A stretch of 64,000 nucleotides of DNA from Tetracentron sinense (GCA_015143295.1 JABCRI010000866.1:1-64000); one strand, 5' to 3'; numbered from the stretch's first letter, positions 45,008 to 57,190 are shown. Translations and numbers: made by a program. Notes: generated from the sequence alone by a model not told the origin.

Positions 45008-45290
45008 GAACAAACCAGCTCTTTGCCACATCCTTGATAGAAAGCTTGCTTCACTTATACTTGATCCTAAGACCATCCTGATAAAGGAGCATACTCCGCA
45101 TCTAAGTTAGAGGGCAGGTATGATAGAAAGGGAATTATAAAAATAAAGAAAGTATTGGTAAGAGGAATGCTAGCCCGACTCGCAAATTTCCAAATTCTCA
45201 TTGTTACTTAAAAGGGAGCAAGTCATGTTTTCTAGGTTAGTTTTGCAACTCGTTGAAACAAGAACCCTTAAAAAATGTGTTTTAACCAAC
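45008..45290. other. Short intergenic stretch
   Basis: Nothing recognisable apart from generic AT-rich sequence between the two SINEs. Confidence 0.5.
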
Positions 45291-45374
45291 AAAAAAAAAA
45301 TCCCATCTGCACGGGATTTGAGCCCGGACCCTCTCTCCTAATGAGGGACACATTACAAATGGGCTATTCCCATG
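45291..45374 (-). mobile_element. Short SINE-like, tRNA-derived sequence with poly(T) end
   Basis: On the minus strand: A box TAGCCCATTTG (45366-45356), TCCCTCATTAGGAG, B box region GGGCTCAAATCCC (45325-45313), then CCCATCTG-complement and T10. Plant Au-type SINEs have this layout with a T tail. No target duplication was found, and a decayed tRNA gene cannot be excluded, although there is no acceptor-stem pairing. Confidence 0.6.
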
Positions 45375-45696
45375 GTATGTAGCACACACTTCAATGTTTA
45401 AGGCTCAAATTTGATTGCAAGTTCACAAATCTTGTAAGTGCAGATTTTGGCCGATATGCCCCCACCACTTAGATTTCTAGCACGTGCATAATCATGCCAA
45501 TGGAAGAAGTCAGAACAGTAACGTAAGTGAAAAAGGAAAGAGGACGAGTAAGAAAAGCTGCAAAGGCACATCACTTAGTTGAGCACCAACCAGCAAAAGT
45601 AAAGAGAGAATGGAAGTCATGTTATATGAAGAAGAAAAAGTTGGATCCGTCTTATCCAAGTCCAGACACCAGTCACAACAACCACATATAGATGAG
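45375..45696. other. Short intergenic stretch, no feature
   Basis: A/G-rich sequence (45480-45660); no open frame or motif recognised. Confidence 0.5.
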
Positions 45697-46194
45697 TAGG
45701 GCTGTCAACGGATCGGATCGGATTCGGACCGGATCTGCCTAGATCCGAATCCGATCCGATTAAGAATCCGACTGATCCGAATCCGATCCGAGATCCGTCG
45801 GATCATGAAGTAACCGATCCGAATCCGATCCGATTATATATCGTCCGATCCGAATCCGATCCGATCCAAGTAAAGTTATTTTTTAAATAAAAAATCTATT
45901 TTAATAATAAAAAATCTAATAATACCTTAATTAATATTAATTAATGTTAATTTTTTTAAAAATTAATATTTTATACATAGAAAATCTAAATAATATATTT
46001 AAAATAATTAAAAATTATTATTATTAACGGATCGGATTTTAATCGGATCGGATCATCCTATATCCAGATCCGATCCGATTATAATCGGATTCCACCAATC
46101 CGATCCGACGGATCATATATAGGGTCCAAAGTCCGGCTAATCGGATCGGATTCGGATCGGATCCAGATCATGATCCAGTCCATTGACAGCCCTA
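45697..46194. mobile_element. hAT-type MITE with GGATCGGATC-rich ends
   Basis: Termini TAGGGCTGTCAACGGATC and GATCATGATCCAGTC...TTGACAGCCCTA are inverted. The subterminal parts are dense in ATCCGATCCGA in both orientations and the middle is AT-only. Terminal TAGGGSTGTCAA is common in plant hAT MITEs. Flanks TAGATGAG and TATAGATC share TAGAT but do not form a clean 8-bp duplication. Confidence 0.75.
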
Positions 46195-47090
46195 TATAGA
46201 TCCTCCTCCCTCTAAGGAATTCTTAGAAAAGCTGATTTATTGTGGGGATTCCCTTTGGTTGTAGATTCCAGCTAAGCTTATTAGACACACTGCCTCGATA
46301 GTATACGAAAGCTCACCTATCGTTATTGGTCTCGATAAAGCTTTGGTGCGCGTGCATAAGAATATGCCTCTGACACACATCGTACTGGCAGTCTCCCCAT
46401 AAGTTACTATTGGAGAAGCTCCCAAGTGGATGATGTGTGGCCTTCTTTTCATCATTTTTAGTTAAAAATTTCATATTAACCAACAAAAATGTGACACGTG
46501 ATTTTTCAACTTTTCTAAGGTTAGGTTCTTTTAGTGAAATTTTTAAAGTAAAACTTTCATTGTTTCATGTCTAATTTTATATAATGTTTAAAACTATATT
46601 ATTCCATTAAGTGTAAAAGTTCTACAAATACAGAACTTTAAGTTTCATAAAAAATTTTAAATTTTTCAAGTTTTATAGATATGGAACTTCTGACTAAATT
46701 GAACTCATAAATTTGAGATACCATCAATTAAAAAGGGTTAGAAAGCCTCTCCCCTCTTTTTGCAGACTCTTGCCACTTGTTTCAAAACATTGAAGTTCTG
46801 GACTTTTAAAAGTTCCATTAAAAGAATGGAGCCTAAAAGATTAGCTTTAAACTTAAAAATTAATGTTTATCCAAAAAAAAAAAAAAGTAGAGGGATCTCT
46901 TCAAACGATTTGCTCTCCCTCTTCCGAGGGTTATCATACAACCAAGTCCCAACGAAGGGAGCCCATAACCTTTAGGCAAAACTTTATATATTCTTGAACC
47001 CATTAAAATCCCTATCTATCCTAGAAAATCCTTTTCAAACCTCAACAATCAATAGCCTCCAATCTAGAATTACATCGGAACAAGCGAACA
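46195..47090. other. Unannotated stretch
   Basis: The frame 46455-46237 (minus, 72 residues, IIHLGASPIVTYGE...) has codon-like composition but I cannot identify it. The rest is AT-rich with short direct repeats of an ATTTATGGAACTT type. No supported feature. Confidence 0.4.
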
Positions 47091-47099
47091 AGCAGGCAA

Positions 47100-47587
47100 C
47101 CAAAAGACAAACAAAAATAAGAAAGCAATTTGGTTGTCTATGGCATAAATGACCGATCATCTTAAGTGTATCATTTATGCCATAAGCAACACCCTGATTT
47201 TGGCTTATCTTTTATTTGTGGTTTATGGTATAAATGACCAAAGAAACCCTAAAATTTTTTGTGGCAACCCATAATTAACCATGTGCGGAGAATCTTAGAC
47301 AATTACAAAGGGGGACCTATAGTAGTTTATAATATAAATTATTAGACTTTATGGCCTGAAATTGCCTGGTCATTTATACCATAAAATACTGGACATATAC
47401 CCAACTTTTGATCCATCAACTCTTCTACAACTTATCCCTTTTGGATCAAAATAGCCTCCATTATTTTCAGAATTTCCAAACGATTTGTTCCAAATAAATC
47501 TAAAAGCTTTTGAATCCCTAAATAGTTTAGTCCCACCTTGGAAAGAAATAATTTTCTCCTCCGATTCTCGCCTTATGGATACCCTTA
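47100..47587 (+). repeat. Tat-like LTR remnant, left part, with hairpins
   Basis: TATGGCATAAATGA pairs with TCATTTATGCCATA (47138-47182), and TGGTATAAATGACC (about 47224) recurs inverted as GGTCATTTATACCA (about 47368). Words of this type recur at 49733-49790, beyond the TIR element, so the two stretches look like one LTR split by it. Confidence 0.45.
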
Positions 47588-49022
47588 TGCTTTGTTTGGT
47601 TGTTGAGAAAATAAGAGATGCAAAAAGAAAATAGGGAGAAAATCTGATTTTGCATTGTTTTGTTACAAAGAAAGTGAAAAAGGAAAAGAAAATGGGAGAA
47701 AATTTTCTCCCATTTGATTGATTTAGAATCTTGAAAAAAAAACCTTGGATTTTGAAGAGAAAAGAAAAGAAAAAGTTATCGGGTTCTCATTTCTCACCTC
47801 TCTTCTTCTTCCCCACTCCAAGTCTCCAATCACTGATTTCCGGCGGCGGCAGCTCCGGTAAAGACATCGGCAATTTCGACGACGGCAATAGTATCTTCCT
47901 TTATCTCTCTCACCTCTATATCTCTCTCTCTCGAACTCACGGATTGGCGTTGGATTGATTTAAACTAGTTAGAATAAGAATATGATAGGTTTTACCCTTG
48001 ATTTGGATAAGGATTTAAGTTTTGAAATGATTTTTAGAAATTTCATGTTGGATTTTAGTTGAATTAAGCAAAGATTTTATAAATAAAAAACTGAAATAGT
48101 AGTTGGGGGTTTAGATTGATTTAAAAATAAGATTATGATAGGTATTAATCTTGATTTGGTTAAGGATTTAAGTTTTAAAATGATTTTTAGAACTTCCATA
48201 TTGGATTTTAGTTGAAAAAAGCAAAGATTTAAAATTTTTTTAAGGCACAGGATTCTCTCGAGTTCAACTCGAGAGAATCTCTCGAGTTGGACCCCCTACA
48301 GGTCGACACGTGTCTCCTTTGACACCCCTTAACCATGGGTAAGGTTCACCCACCCTTAGGGTTCACTAACCCATCCTTGGTTTTTTTTTTTTTATTAATT
48401 ATTATTTTTTAAATTAAAAAAATATTTTTAATATTAAAAAACTCTAAAAACAGTTTTTTTAATTTAAAAAATAATAATTAATAAATAAATAAAAAAACAA
48501 AGATGGGTTAGTGAACCCTAGGGGTGGGTGAACCTTACCCATGGTTAAGGGGTGTCAAAGGAGACACGTGGCGACCTGTAGGGGACCCAACTCGAGAGAT
48601 ATTCTCGAGTTGAACTCGAGAGGATCTTGAACCTTTTTTAAAAAAAACCTGAAAACAATAGCTGGACGTCCCTATCGCGAGGAAGAAGACAGGGACACAA
48701 CTGGTATTTGTTTAATTGTTTTAGATTTTTGAAAAAAAGCTTTAAAAATGTTTTAAAAAATAATCAAAGGTGTAAAAAACAATTTTGAGTAAAATTAAAT
48801 TTTTTGAAGTTATTTTAAAGGATTAGGTGTATTTTGACAATTTTAAAAAGGTAGGGGCATCTTAATAATTTTTTTAAAACAAATTTTCTCTCTAATTTTC
48901 TAGACAACCAAACAATGGAAATTTTATAATTTTCTCTTCTTTTCTATACTTTTCTATTCTTTTCTCTTCTTTTCTTTTCTTTTCTTTTTTTTTCCACATT
49001 TTCTCGACAACCAAACACAGCA
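47588..49022. mobile_element. PIF/Harbinger-type (Tourist-like) TIR element
   Basis: Inverted termini TGCTTTGTTTGGTTGTTGAG and CTCGACAACCAAACACAGCA (about 18 of 20 paired) with TTA on both sides (47585-47587, 49023-49025), the duplication preferred by PIF/Harbinger. It holds an internal tandem duplication (47950-48105 and 48106-48235), a GC-rich coding-looking patch (about 47815-47900) and the foldback element at 48245-48640. No transposase seen. Confidence 0.75.
48245..48640. mobile_element. Foldback MITE, reference copy for a dispersed family
   Basis: Two arms of about 150 bp pair almost fully: left GATTCTCTCGAGTTCAACTC...ACACGTGTCTCCTTTGACAC, CCCTTAACCATGGG, TTCACTAACCCATCCTTGG; right is the complement. 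The centre is AT-only, and CTCGAGTT palindromes sit at the tips. Flanks both read TTTTTTAA, possibly an 8-9 bp duplication, but they are low-complexity. Confidence 0.8.
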
Positions 49023-49025
49023 TTA

Positions 49026-50345
49026 GCCTCATTCAATTTCTCCAATTTGAAAACCTCTCTCAAGCACAAGGAACCTAGCAGCAAGGCATACTTTTGCTAA
49101 AGAGTAAAATTTTCTTTTCTTAGCCTTTTCATCTTCCCCAAATTAAGAGTTCCTAAAAAACCTCTAAATCATAAAGGAAAGAGAATGAGTGGATGAGAAG
49201 AACAGAGTCTCACACATTTCAGAGATTTAAGACGAGATGAATTCTTCTATTATTTCTATCTGTTTAAGTTAAGTACATTTCTTTTTCTTCTCCTAATGAT
49301 TGGTTATTTTCTTTTTATGTGAGCCTTTAGATAGGATAGTAGACCTCGCCCTCTCCCAAATATAATTGAGACCCTCTATGATGTATAGCTGTTTAAGTTA
49401 ACCAAATATAATTGGTTATTAAAAAAAGGAAATGAGTAGAAACCTTGGACTTAGAACCCATCCTTTTACTATTTTTATGCATACGGCATGTTAGACTTAA
49501 TTTAGACTTGGGGGTTTTTTCCAAGTTCATTTTCTATCTTTTATTATTATCCTAAACTAGTTTTGAGGATGCACATACAATAAAATTAGCCTCAAATCAA
49601 CCATCTGGACATCATTTTAGCTAGAAAATGAAGTTATCATTGTTAGAAAAATCTAAAAAAACTCAGACCAATTCAAAGTCCAAAAGACTAAATATGGGCC
49701 AAACAGTATATTATTTTGGGATAGTATTCTTGTCGTTTATGGTATCAACGACATCATCTTTTTAGGCCTTAATGAACTGGCCGTTTATGCTATAAACAAT
49801 AGGCCCATTTTAGCCTATTTAGGTTTGGTCCTAGGAAAGCACGGATACCTTGAAAATGGAATCGTACCCGTATCATCGTACCCGTATCGTCGTATCAGAT
49901 ACGGCACTCTAAGGTAAAACTTAGCTGTTTTTCATAATTTCTACCGTATCATCGCACCCGTATCGTATCGCCGTATCTAAATATCACCGTACCCGTGCTT
50001 CCTAGTTTGGTACAGTCACCAAAACAAAGGCTCAAATAGTGAGCTATTCTCAGGTTTTGGTCCTCCTTTGCTACTAGTCTGGGTATATTTTTTTTATGTT
50101 CACTTTTTTTCAGAATTTAATTAACCTTGTCCTAGTTAGACTTTGACATTAGGCTTAAGTTAAACATGAGCTTAAACTAGGCCATCCATAAAAAAAACTT
50201 TAAAAAAAATCAAAAAATAGAAAACCAAAAATCTTGCAGTTAGCATGCACCAAAACTACGTCTGATTTGATTCCATAAAGATGGATACGTAGGCAGCCCC
50301 TTTGTGGGTTCGGACCTCATAGGTTGAAGATTTAGTTAAGGTTTT
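49026..50345 (+). repeat. Tat-like LTR remnant, right part
   Basis: Contains palindromes at 49733-49753 (GTCGTT...AACGAC) and GATACGTAGGCAGCCCCTTT followed by GGTTCGGACC (about 50285), a landmark shared with the Tat-type LTR at 15749 (GTACGTAGGCACCC...GGTTCGA). No termini or duplication could be assigned. Interrupted by the MITE at 49831. Confidence 0.45.
49831..50004. mobile_element. hAT-type MITE, 174 bp
   Basis: Ends CTAGGAAAGCACGGATAC and GTACCCGTGCTTCCTA are inverted. The 8-bp flanks GTTTGGTC (49823-49830) and GTTTGGTA (50005-50012) match at 7 of 8. The interior is rich in CCGTATCGTAT words. Confidence 0.85.
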
Positions 50346-50439
50346 TATTTTTCATTATTGTTTTAGAGTTAGCATGAATGTTAGTATGATTTATCTATTT
50401 TGTTGCTATTTTTATATAAAAAAGAAAAAAGTAATAATC

Positions 50440-50735
50440 CTCACAAAACCCTTTTAATTACCCTTGGACTATAGGTAATAAGTTTTAACCCCTATGATTA
50501 AAATTAATTAGTTTTTGAAAAAAAAAACCTAGGTTATATGCTTTAACACTAATAAAAAGGAACCATCCTCACAAAGCCCTTTTAATTGCCATTAGACTAT
50601 AGGTAACAAGTTTTAACCACTATGATTAAAATTAATTATTTTTTAAAAATACAAGGTTATATACTTTAACACTAAGGGTGGTTAGTGATTCTTAACCACA
50701 ATTAAATGGTGGGGGGCACATGGCGAGAAAAAGGG
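50440..50735. repeat. Two foldback-family repeat units
   Basis: AAGTTTTAACC(C/A)CTATGATTAAAATTAATTA and AGGTTATATGCTTTAACACTAA occur twice, about 130 bp apart, with CTCACAAAGCCCTTTTAATT: same word set as the array at 14160. Confidence 0.65.
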
Positions 50736-51424
50736 GACGAGATGCCTTCCTTTGCTCCACTAAAGAGGATGTGATTATTTTCTTTGCATAAAATGTCTCA
50801 CTTAGCACGTTTGGACAAATATCACGATTTTCAATTATCTCATTTTAAATTCATTTTATATTGCCTAATTGTGGTTCTAGGAGTAGGTAATCATCATTGG
50901 CAGGTGGTTAGGGGTGTCAAACACCTTTCCCGGCTCAACCAAATCTTTTACCAGGCTCTCAATCATAAACCATGCCTTAATCATTGGATTTAGGGTTTAT
51001 ATTTTCTCTTAAAAATTAAAGTTGTGGCAATTCGATCTTTTGTTAGTTTAGCATCATTCCATTTTGAAAACTTTCCTAATTTGAAAAGGTGATAAATTTT
51101 CATATCCACAAGACCTACATATCTTTCAACTAGAATGGCGTCGGGTGTCTTCGTATACCATTTCAAACTTTTGTCTACTGCTTACATAAGAGAAACTTTC
51201 AGTAAGTGAGGTGACAAGTAGGAGAGTCACTTTTTATTTTGTTGGGAATATCTTTTACTACTGTTAGTGTCATCAATTAGTACTTAGCAGCTATTACAAG
51301 TCATCACCAAAGGGAATGGATCCCAAGATATCTCATAACACCCTCTCATTCCAGTAAGTAGGAGTCACTTTTTCTCATTACTAACCACAGATAAATGATA
51401 AATTTGTACAAGAAGAAAGGGAGA
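50736..51424. other. Intergenic, nothing recognised
   Basis: The frame 50784-50993 (69 residues) has no recognisable motif. Two GTAAGTAGGAGTCACTTTTT-like words (about 51220, 51354) are the only repetition. Confidence 0.5.
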
Positions 51425-52290
51425 TTGGATCACAATCAATTGTGATTGAACTCTCATTGAATTTTATTGAGACAGTTCAATCGCACCCACAAGTCAACAC
51501 TGTCTTTTTAAACCCTATTAAATGTGGTTAAGATTCACTAACTGTTGGGGTTCAATTAGGGGTGTATCCGAACCGAGCTAGCTCGAAGCTTGGCTCAGCC
51601 TGAAAAAGCCCAGCTTGAGCTCAAAAAATAGTCTTAATCAAGCCGAGCCGAGCTATTTTTTAGAATTTGAAAATGTATTCAAGCCAAGCTCGAGCCAAGA
51701 CCTGTTTGATTCGACTTGGCTCGAAGCTCAGCTTGAGCTCGGCTCGACTTGAATATTATATATATAAGCAATATAATTATTATACATATAAATAATATAA
51801 TTATTATATATTTATATATATATAATGAAAATATTATTATTTTTATTTAAAAATTATTTTTTAATAATTCAATTAGAGCTCGAGCCTAAACAAGTAGATT
51901 CAAGTTGAGCCGAGCTCGAACATATATGAAAAAATTTCAAACCGAGCCAAACTCGAGCATAGATGAAAATATTTCAAACCAAGCCAAACAAGGCCAAGCC
52001 TAAGCCTGGCTCAGTCCGACTCGAATATACCCCTAAGTTCAACAATATAACGTTGATTTTTAGAAAAAAAAATATTAAACTCATAGGTAAGAATTTTAAG
52101 TCTTTTAAGATTAATATTTTTTATAAAAAAAAAAACCAAGGTTATATTATTAAACCTCAAGAGTTAGTGAGATCTTAACCATAGTTAATACATATTAGAA
52201 GGGACACTATTGACCCGTGAGTGCGATCGAACTCAGGGAGAGTTCATTTATAATTGACTGTGATCCAATTTGGAAAAAAGGGCTAGGGTG
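51425..52290. mobile_element. Foldback-type element containing a hAT MITE
   Basis: Left arm ATTGGATCACAATCAATTGT (51425) pairs with ACTGTGATCCAAT (ending about 52272). Inside the arms are the family words AACCCTATTAAATGTGGTTA, GATTCACTAACT and, inverted, GTTAGTGAGATCTTAACC. The MITE at 51557-52035 sits in the spacer. Confidence 0.6.
51557..52035. mobile_element. hAT-type MITE with GAGCCGAGCTCGA-rich ends
   Basis: Ends TAGGGGTGTATCCGAACCGA and TCCGACTCGAATATACCCCTA are inverted; subterminal GAGCCGAGCTCGA words occur in both orientations; the centre is (TA)-rich. Flanks GGTTCAAT / AGTTCAAC share GTTCAA. Confidence 0.75.
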
Positions 52291-52801
52291 ACTAGTGATC
52301 ACTAAGTAGTCTTCCTTCAAATCCCGTTAAACATACATTATACAGGCACAAACAGTTTTTCCCTCGTTTCTCCACCCTTACTAAGATCCCACTTGAATGA
52401 GTCCTTCCAATCATTCAACAATAGTCTCTGTTTTTTTCTGTTTTTTTTTTGTTAAACAATAGTCTCTTTCATTTCTTAGAAAACAGATCAGATAATATAA
52501 AAGTATCTCATCTTGGTCCTTATCTCAAGTTTTAAGACAATACTCGTTAGATACATCATTAACAACAACATTATAATGTCGCACTCATAAGCCTTTACTT
52601 TATTTATACAAATCAACTAATTATAATAATAATAACAAGAATATTAAACCATAAAATAAGTATTTGTCGGCTTAAAAACGATTACTCTCATCCGTTTATT
52701 TTTGTGGTTTAATTTTAAAAGACAACGGTTTTCTTTTCTTTTCTTTTCTTTTCTCATCTCGGTATAAGTAAAATAATTATTATACATTTAAATAATATAA
52801 T

Positions 52802-52851
<50 letters not shown>

Positions 52852-53665
52852 TTAAATATATATATTTTTTTTAATAATTCAACTCGAGCCTAACCCGAGC
52901 AGATTCGAGCCGAGCCAAGCTCAAACATATATGAAAAAATTTCAAACAGAGCCGAGCTCGAGCATAGATGAAAATATTTCAAACCAAGCCAAGCCTGACT
53001 TAGCCCGACTCAAATATAACCCTAGGTTCAACAATATAATGTTGATTTAAAATATATATATATATATTAAACTTTGGTTAAGAATTTTTAGACCTTTTAA
53101 GAATATTTTTTATAAAAAAAATCGAGGTTATATTATTAAACCTCAAGAGTTAGTGAATCTTGACCATAGTTAATAAAGATTAAAAGGGACACTAATGATC
53201 GGTGAGTGCAATCGAACTCAGGGAGAGTTCAATTGCAATTGACTGTGATCCAATTTCGAAAAAAGGGCTAGGGTGACAGTGGTCACTAACTTAGTCTTCC
53301 TTCAAATCCCGTTAAACATACATTATACAGGCACAAACAGTTTTTCCCTCCTTTCTCTATCCTTACTAAGATCCCACTTGAAAGAGTCCTTCCAATCATT
53401 CAACAATAGTCTCTTTTCTTTCGTTAAACAATAGTCTCTTTCATTTCTTAGAAAACAGATCAGATAATATAAAAGTATCTCATCTTGGTCCTTATATCAA
53501 GTTTTATGATAATCCTCGTTAGATACATCATTAACAACAACATTATAATGTCGCACTCATAAGCCCTTACTTTATTGATACAAATCAACTAATTTTAATA
53601 ATAAGAATATGAAACCTTAAAATAAGCATTTGTCAGCTTATAAACGATTACTCTCATCGGCAGTG
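51767..53665. repeat. Tandem duplication, about 0.93 kb x 2
   Basis: 51767-52700 is repeated at 52770-53665. Shared words along the length include AATATAATTATTATA, CATATATGAAAAAATTTCAA, TTATATTATTAAACCTCAAG, AATCCCGTTAAACATACATT and AATGTCGCACTCATAAGCC. The second copy starts inside the MITE and so carries only its right half. Between copies is a (TTTTC)n run (52730-52755) and the second has a long (TA)n (52808-52848). Confidence 0.85.
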
Positions 53666-54248
53666 GCAGTTGAAACCATAAAGAGGATTACAAAGGGGCC
53701 ATTTTGATTTATTTATTTTGGTTGAAATGATATCATGCAACTTTTTCTTTTCTTTTTGGTTTGAAGATATCATGTAACTAACACAGACTATAAGGGCCGT
53801 TTTGATACACTGCCCTTATAAATGATCTCAATCGGTGATGGTGGGTGTAGTATCGGTTGTCATGGGTGGTGATAATGGTGATGGGTTATAATGGAGAACA
53901 TTCCTTGTTTTCTACTTTTATTTTTTATTTTTGAAAACCAAGGCATGGAATTTGTTCTGCTAAGTACCTTGATTTTCAAAAAAAATATTTTAAAATAAAA
54001 AATGGAAATTTATTTACCAAATATGGTTTAAACAAAAATTTTTAAATTTTTGTTTTTAAAAACAAAAAACAGAAAACAAATAAAGGTAAAGGTAACCATA
54101 CACGATTTTGATGCCAGGTATGTTGCTATTCTACATCAGACCTTATCAATTGAGCAAGCACTCGATGGCAAGGATACAAAGAAGCAATGTTTTTAGAAAA
54201 GATATGATAAAGAGTCTGAAATTACACCTGTCTGTGAGTCAGCCACAA
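53666..54248. other. Intergenic with a small inverted repeat and a coding-like scrap
   Basis: TTTTTGAAAACCAAGG (about 53931) pairs with CCTTGATTTTCAAAAA (about 53970). 54100-54221 on the plus strand reads DFDARYVAILHQTLSIEQAL and, after a 1-nt shift, RWQGYKEAMFLEKI then stop. It looks like the decayed end of a host protein-coding exon; I cannot name the protein. Confidence 0.35.
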
Positions 54249-54975
54249 CTAGGGGTGTTAAAGCATCATTCCAGGCTGTGCTTGGGCCTGATATTATGGC
54301 CCGATTAAAATTTGGGTCATTCAAACCCGACCCTACGGATACCTCTAACTTCGTTGATTTTTCTCTCCAAGAAGTGAGGCTTCGTAGTAACAGTTTCATG
54401 GAGAAGAACAAAAAAATCACCCTATATATACTGTTGAGTAAAAAAGTATGGTAGGTGTGCTAGTAGGTTTCATTGTATGGTTATCCATTCTTTCCGTAAC
54501 CGGTGCAAAGTGTCTTATCATTATGCAGTTGGCCATCTATGCCCGTAACAGGTGCAACCTTGTCAAGTTTATCCCAACCCCAATGAGAAATAGCCCTAAT
54601 CTCAGTCCATTTCTTCTCTCAATTTCCACCAACCACTTGTCCATTCTTAATCAAAGAGAGTGCTTTAACCACCATAACTTATTTAAAAATAGATAAGTGA
54701 TTGGTAGAGGCGGAGAGTAGAATTTGACCGAAAGTAAGGAAAGAGTAAGGAAAGCACGCCTCCAACCCCAATTAGTAACATGTGCAAGTATCTTGTCATT
54801 GTGCAGTCGGCCAGAGCCTAGCCAAGCAAAGCCAGTCCACTTATTAATTGAGCCAGGTTAGTTAGGACTTAGAAGCCTACCAAAGCAGGCCATAGACTTT
54901 AGTATCCAAGCCCAACCCAATTAATTATTGGGCCAGGCAAGCTCGTGGGCCAGCCTGGCCAATTGACACCCCTAG
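54249..54975. mobile_element. hAT-type MITE, disrupted
   Basis: CTAGGGGTGTTAAAGC at the left and CCAATTGACACCCCTAG at the right are inverted; subterminal GGCCTGATATTATGGCCCG and GGGCCAGGCAAGC are of the same style. No target duplication is seen. The middle (54420-54800) is unrelated and may be an insertion. A further scrap with GGCCCAGCCAAGCCC lies at 55015-55185. Confidence 0.55.
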
Positions 54976-55188
54976 TTTTTGATGAAAAAAAATTTTGATA
55001 ACATTAGAACAGAACTGACCCTAGGGACAAGACTGGGGTAGGGCCCAACTCTTTGAGGCCCAGCCAAGCCCAAGGCAGGATAGAATTCATTATCTCCATG
55101 AATGGGCTGGGCTTGGGCAGCTCTGAAACCAAGCTCAAAAATATATATTCTAATTGCAAAGCCCAAATTGATAGACAGGCAGCCCTAA

Positions 55189-55586
55189 TTATCATCATCA
55201 TCTCCTAATTCCACCATTATGGGAAATCATTTTCAGAACTCAAGCCAAGAACAAGCTTCAATTCAAAATATTAGAGAATACATCTGATCAGACCGTAATT
55301 TGAAATAAAAAAAACCAAAATGAGTGCAAATTTGGTAATCCCCAGAAAAACGGGCATAAAAAACCATCCATTAAAAATTGCAAAAACCATTCGATAAAAG
55401 GGGAAACTGAGATCATTCATATTAACAAAGATTACCCTAAAACTAACTACAAGAGATAGAAACCCCTAAAGCATCCATGGAAAAAGCAAAAAAGAAAAAA
55501 AAACTAATCTAAATCTTCAAGCAACCACCAGAATCCCTTTAGAAGAAGAACCCAAGAACCCAAGAACCCGAAACCCCAGTACAGAT
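55189..55586 (-). other. Histone H4 3' flank
   Basis: Downstream of the TAA: a GGGTTCTTGGGTTCTTGGGTT triplication near 55550-55575, then AT-rich sequence. No animal-type histone stem-loop is obvious, which fits polyadenylated plant histone mRNAs. No other gene seen. Confidence 0.45.
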
Positions 55587-56100
<514 letters not shown>

Positions 56101-56275
56101 TGCGTTTTCATTGGTTGAAAGGAAACATTCCTCGGATCGAAGCCTTTGTTTCATTTTCTCCCGCGCTCTTGTATTTGCTTTTAGAGGAAAGTGCAATTAC
56201 AGTATTACCCTTTAATTTCCTATTCTGGACCGGCTCGAAACTCAGGTGGCCATCTCGAAGGCTAAAACACACATG

Positions 56276-57064
56276 TAGGGGTATGAAAACGAGCCGAGTT
56301 AGCCGAGATGGATACTGCACAAGCTCGACTCGTGACGTATTTATGCTGGTTCATGCTCGGCTTGAGCTTGATTCGAGCTCTCCAATACTAGTTCAAGCTC
56401 GGTTCGTCGAGCTTGAGCTGGCTCACGAGCTGCCACATCTGTTGCCTTGAGCTGTACTACTTATTTCTGAAAGGAAAAATAGTCACCTCCTCGGTTGGTG
56501 ACGCGAGGTGGGCCGTCTTGGCTCCCATTTTCTTGCCATGTGTCCCCTTCGAACCCCATTTAACTATGATTAAAATTCATCCACACTTAGGGTTCACCCA
56601 TCTACCCTTGATTTTTTAGAAAAATTGTTTTAAAATTTTAATAAAGGGTTAAATAAACTAACCCAAGTTAAAAGGGAGTTAAAGGATCGGCTATGTGAGA
56701 GCGAGGAGGAAGAGTCCCCTAAGCCGCGAGGGGACTATTGTTGCTCCATATCAAACTTGATAATAAATTTTCAAAATGACTATGTATAAAAGATTCTAAT
56801 CGAAGAAGGTTATCCATGTAAGTTAGGTTTTCTAAAATAAGAAGATGTAGGCAAATTCTAAAAGGGTTAATTTACCTTTTAATTTTATCTTAACTATAAA
56901 TTCTTATTTAAATTTATATAAAAACTAATAAAGTAAACTAATTGAGCCGAGCCAAACAAGTTGTTAATTGAGCCGAGCCAAACAAGTTGTTGCTTGTTTT
57001 TTGCTCATTAACACATGAGCTCAGTCTTTTCGCTTAGCTCGGCTCGACGAGCTCAAATACCCAT
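56276..57064. mobile_element. hAT-type MITE remnant with a foldback-family insertion
   Basis: TAGGGGTATGAAAACGAGCC at the left and CGGCTCGACGAGCTCAAATA then CCC at the right are inverted; GAGCTTGAGCTGGCTCACGAG-type words flank both ends. 56535-56700 between them carries the foldback-family words GCCATGTGTCCCCTT, GGTTCACCCATCTACCCTTG and AAAGGGAGTTAAAGG. No duplication found. Confidence 0.55.
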
Positions 57065-57190
57065 GTTACTTGCTAAAATTTCTCGCACAAGCTTGTTTAT
57101 TTAATAAACAAGTCAAGTTTGAACTAGATTTTCAAGCTCATTTAATTGATGAGCTAAGCTTGAGCATGCAGGTACTCTAGCTCGTTAAAA
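57065..57190. repeat. Dispersed repeat shared with 62990-63150
   Basis: GCTTGTTTATTTAATAAACA followed by AGTCAA, and GAGCTCATTTAATT..GATGAGCTAAGCTTGAGC recur near 63045-63115 in the same order: two copies of a MITE fragment. Confidence 0.6.

Noticed and set aside
45291-45374. tRNA gene
   Set aside because: A and B boxes are present, but no acceptor stem pairing is evident and it ends in a T tail like a SINE.
46237-46455. 72-residue minus-strand frame as a gene
   Set aside because: No recognisable motif, promoter or continuation; kept only as unannotated.
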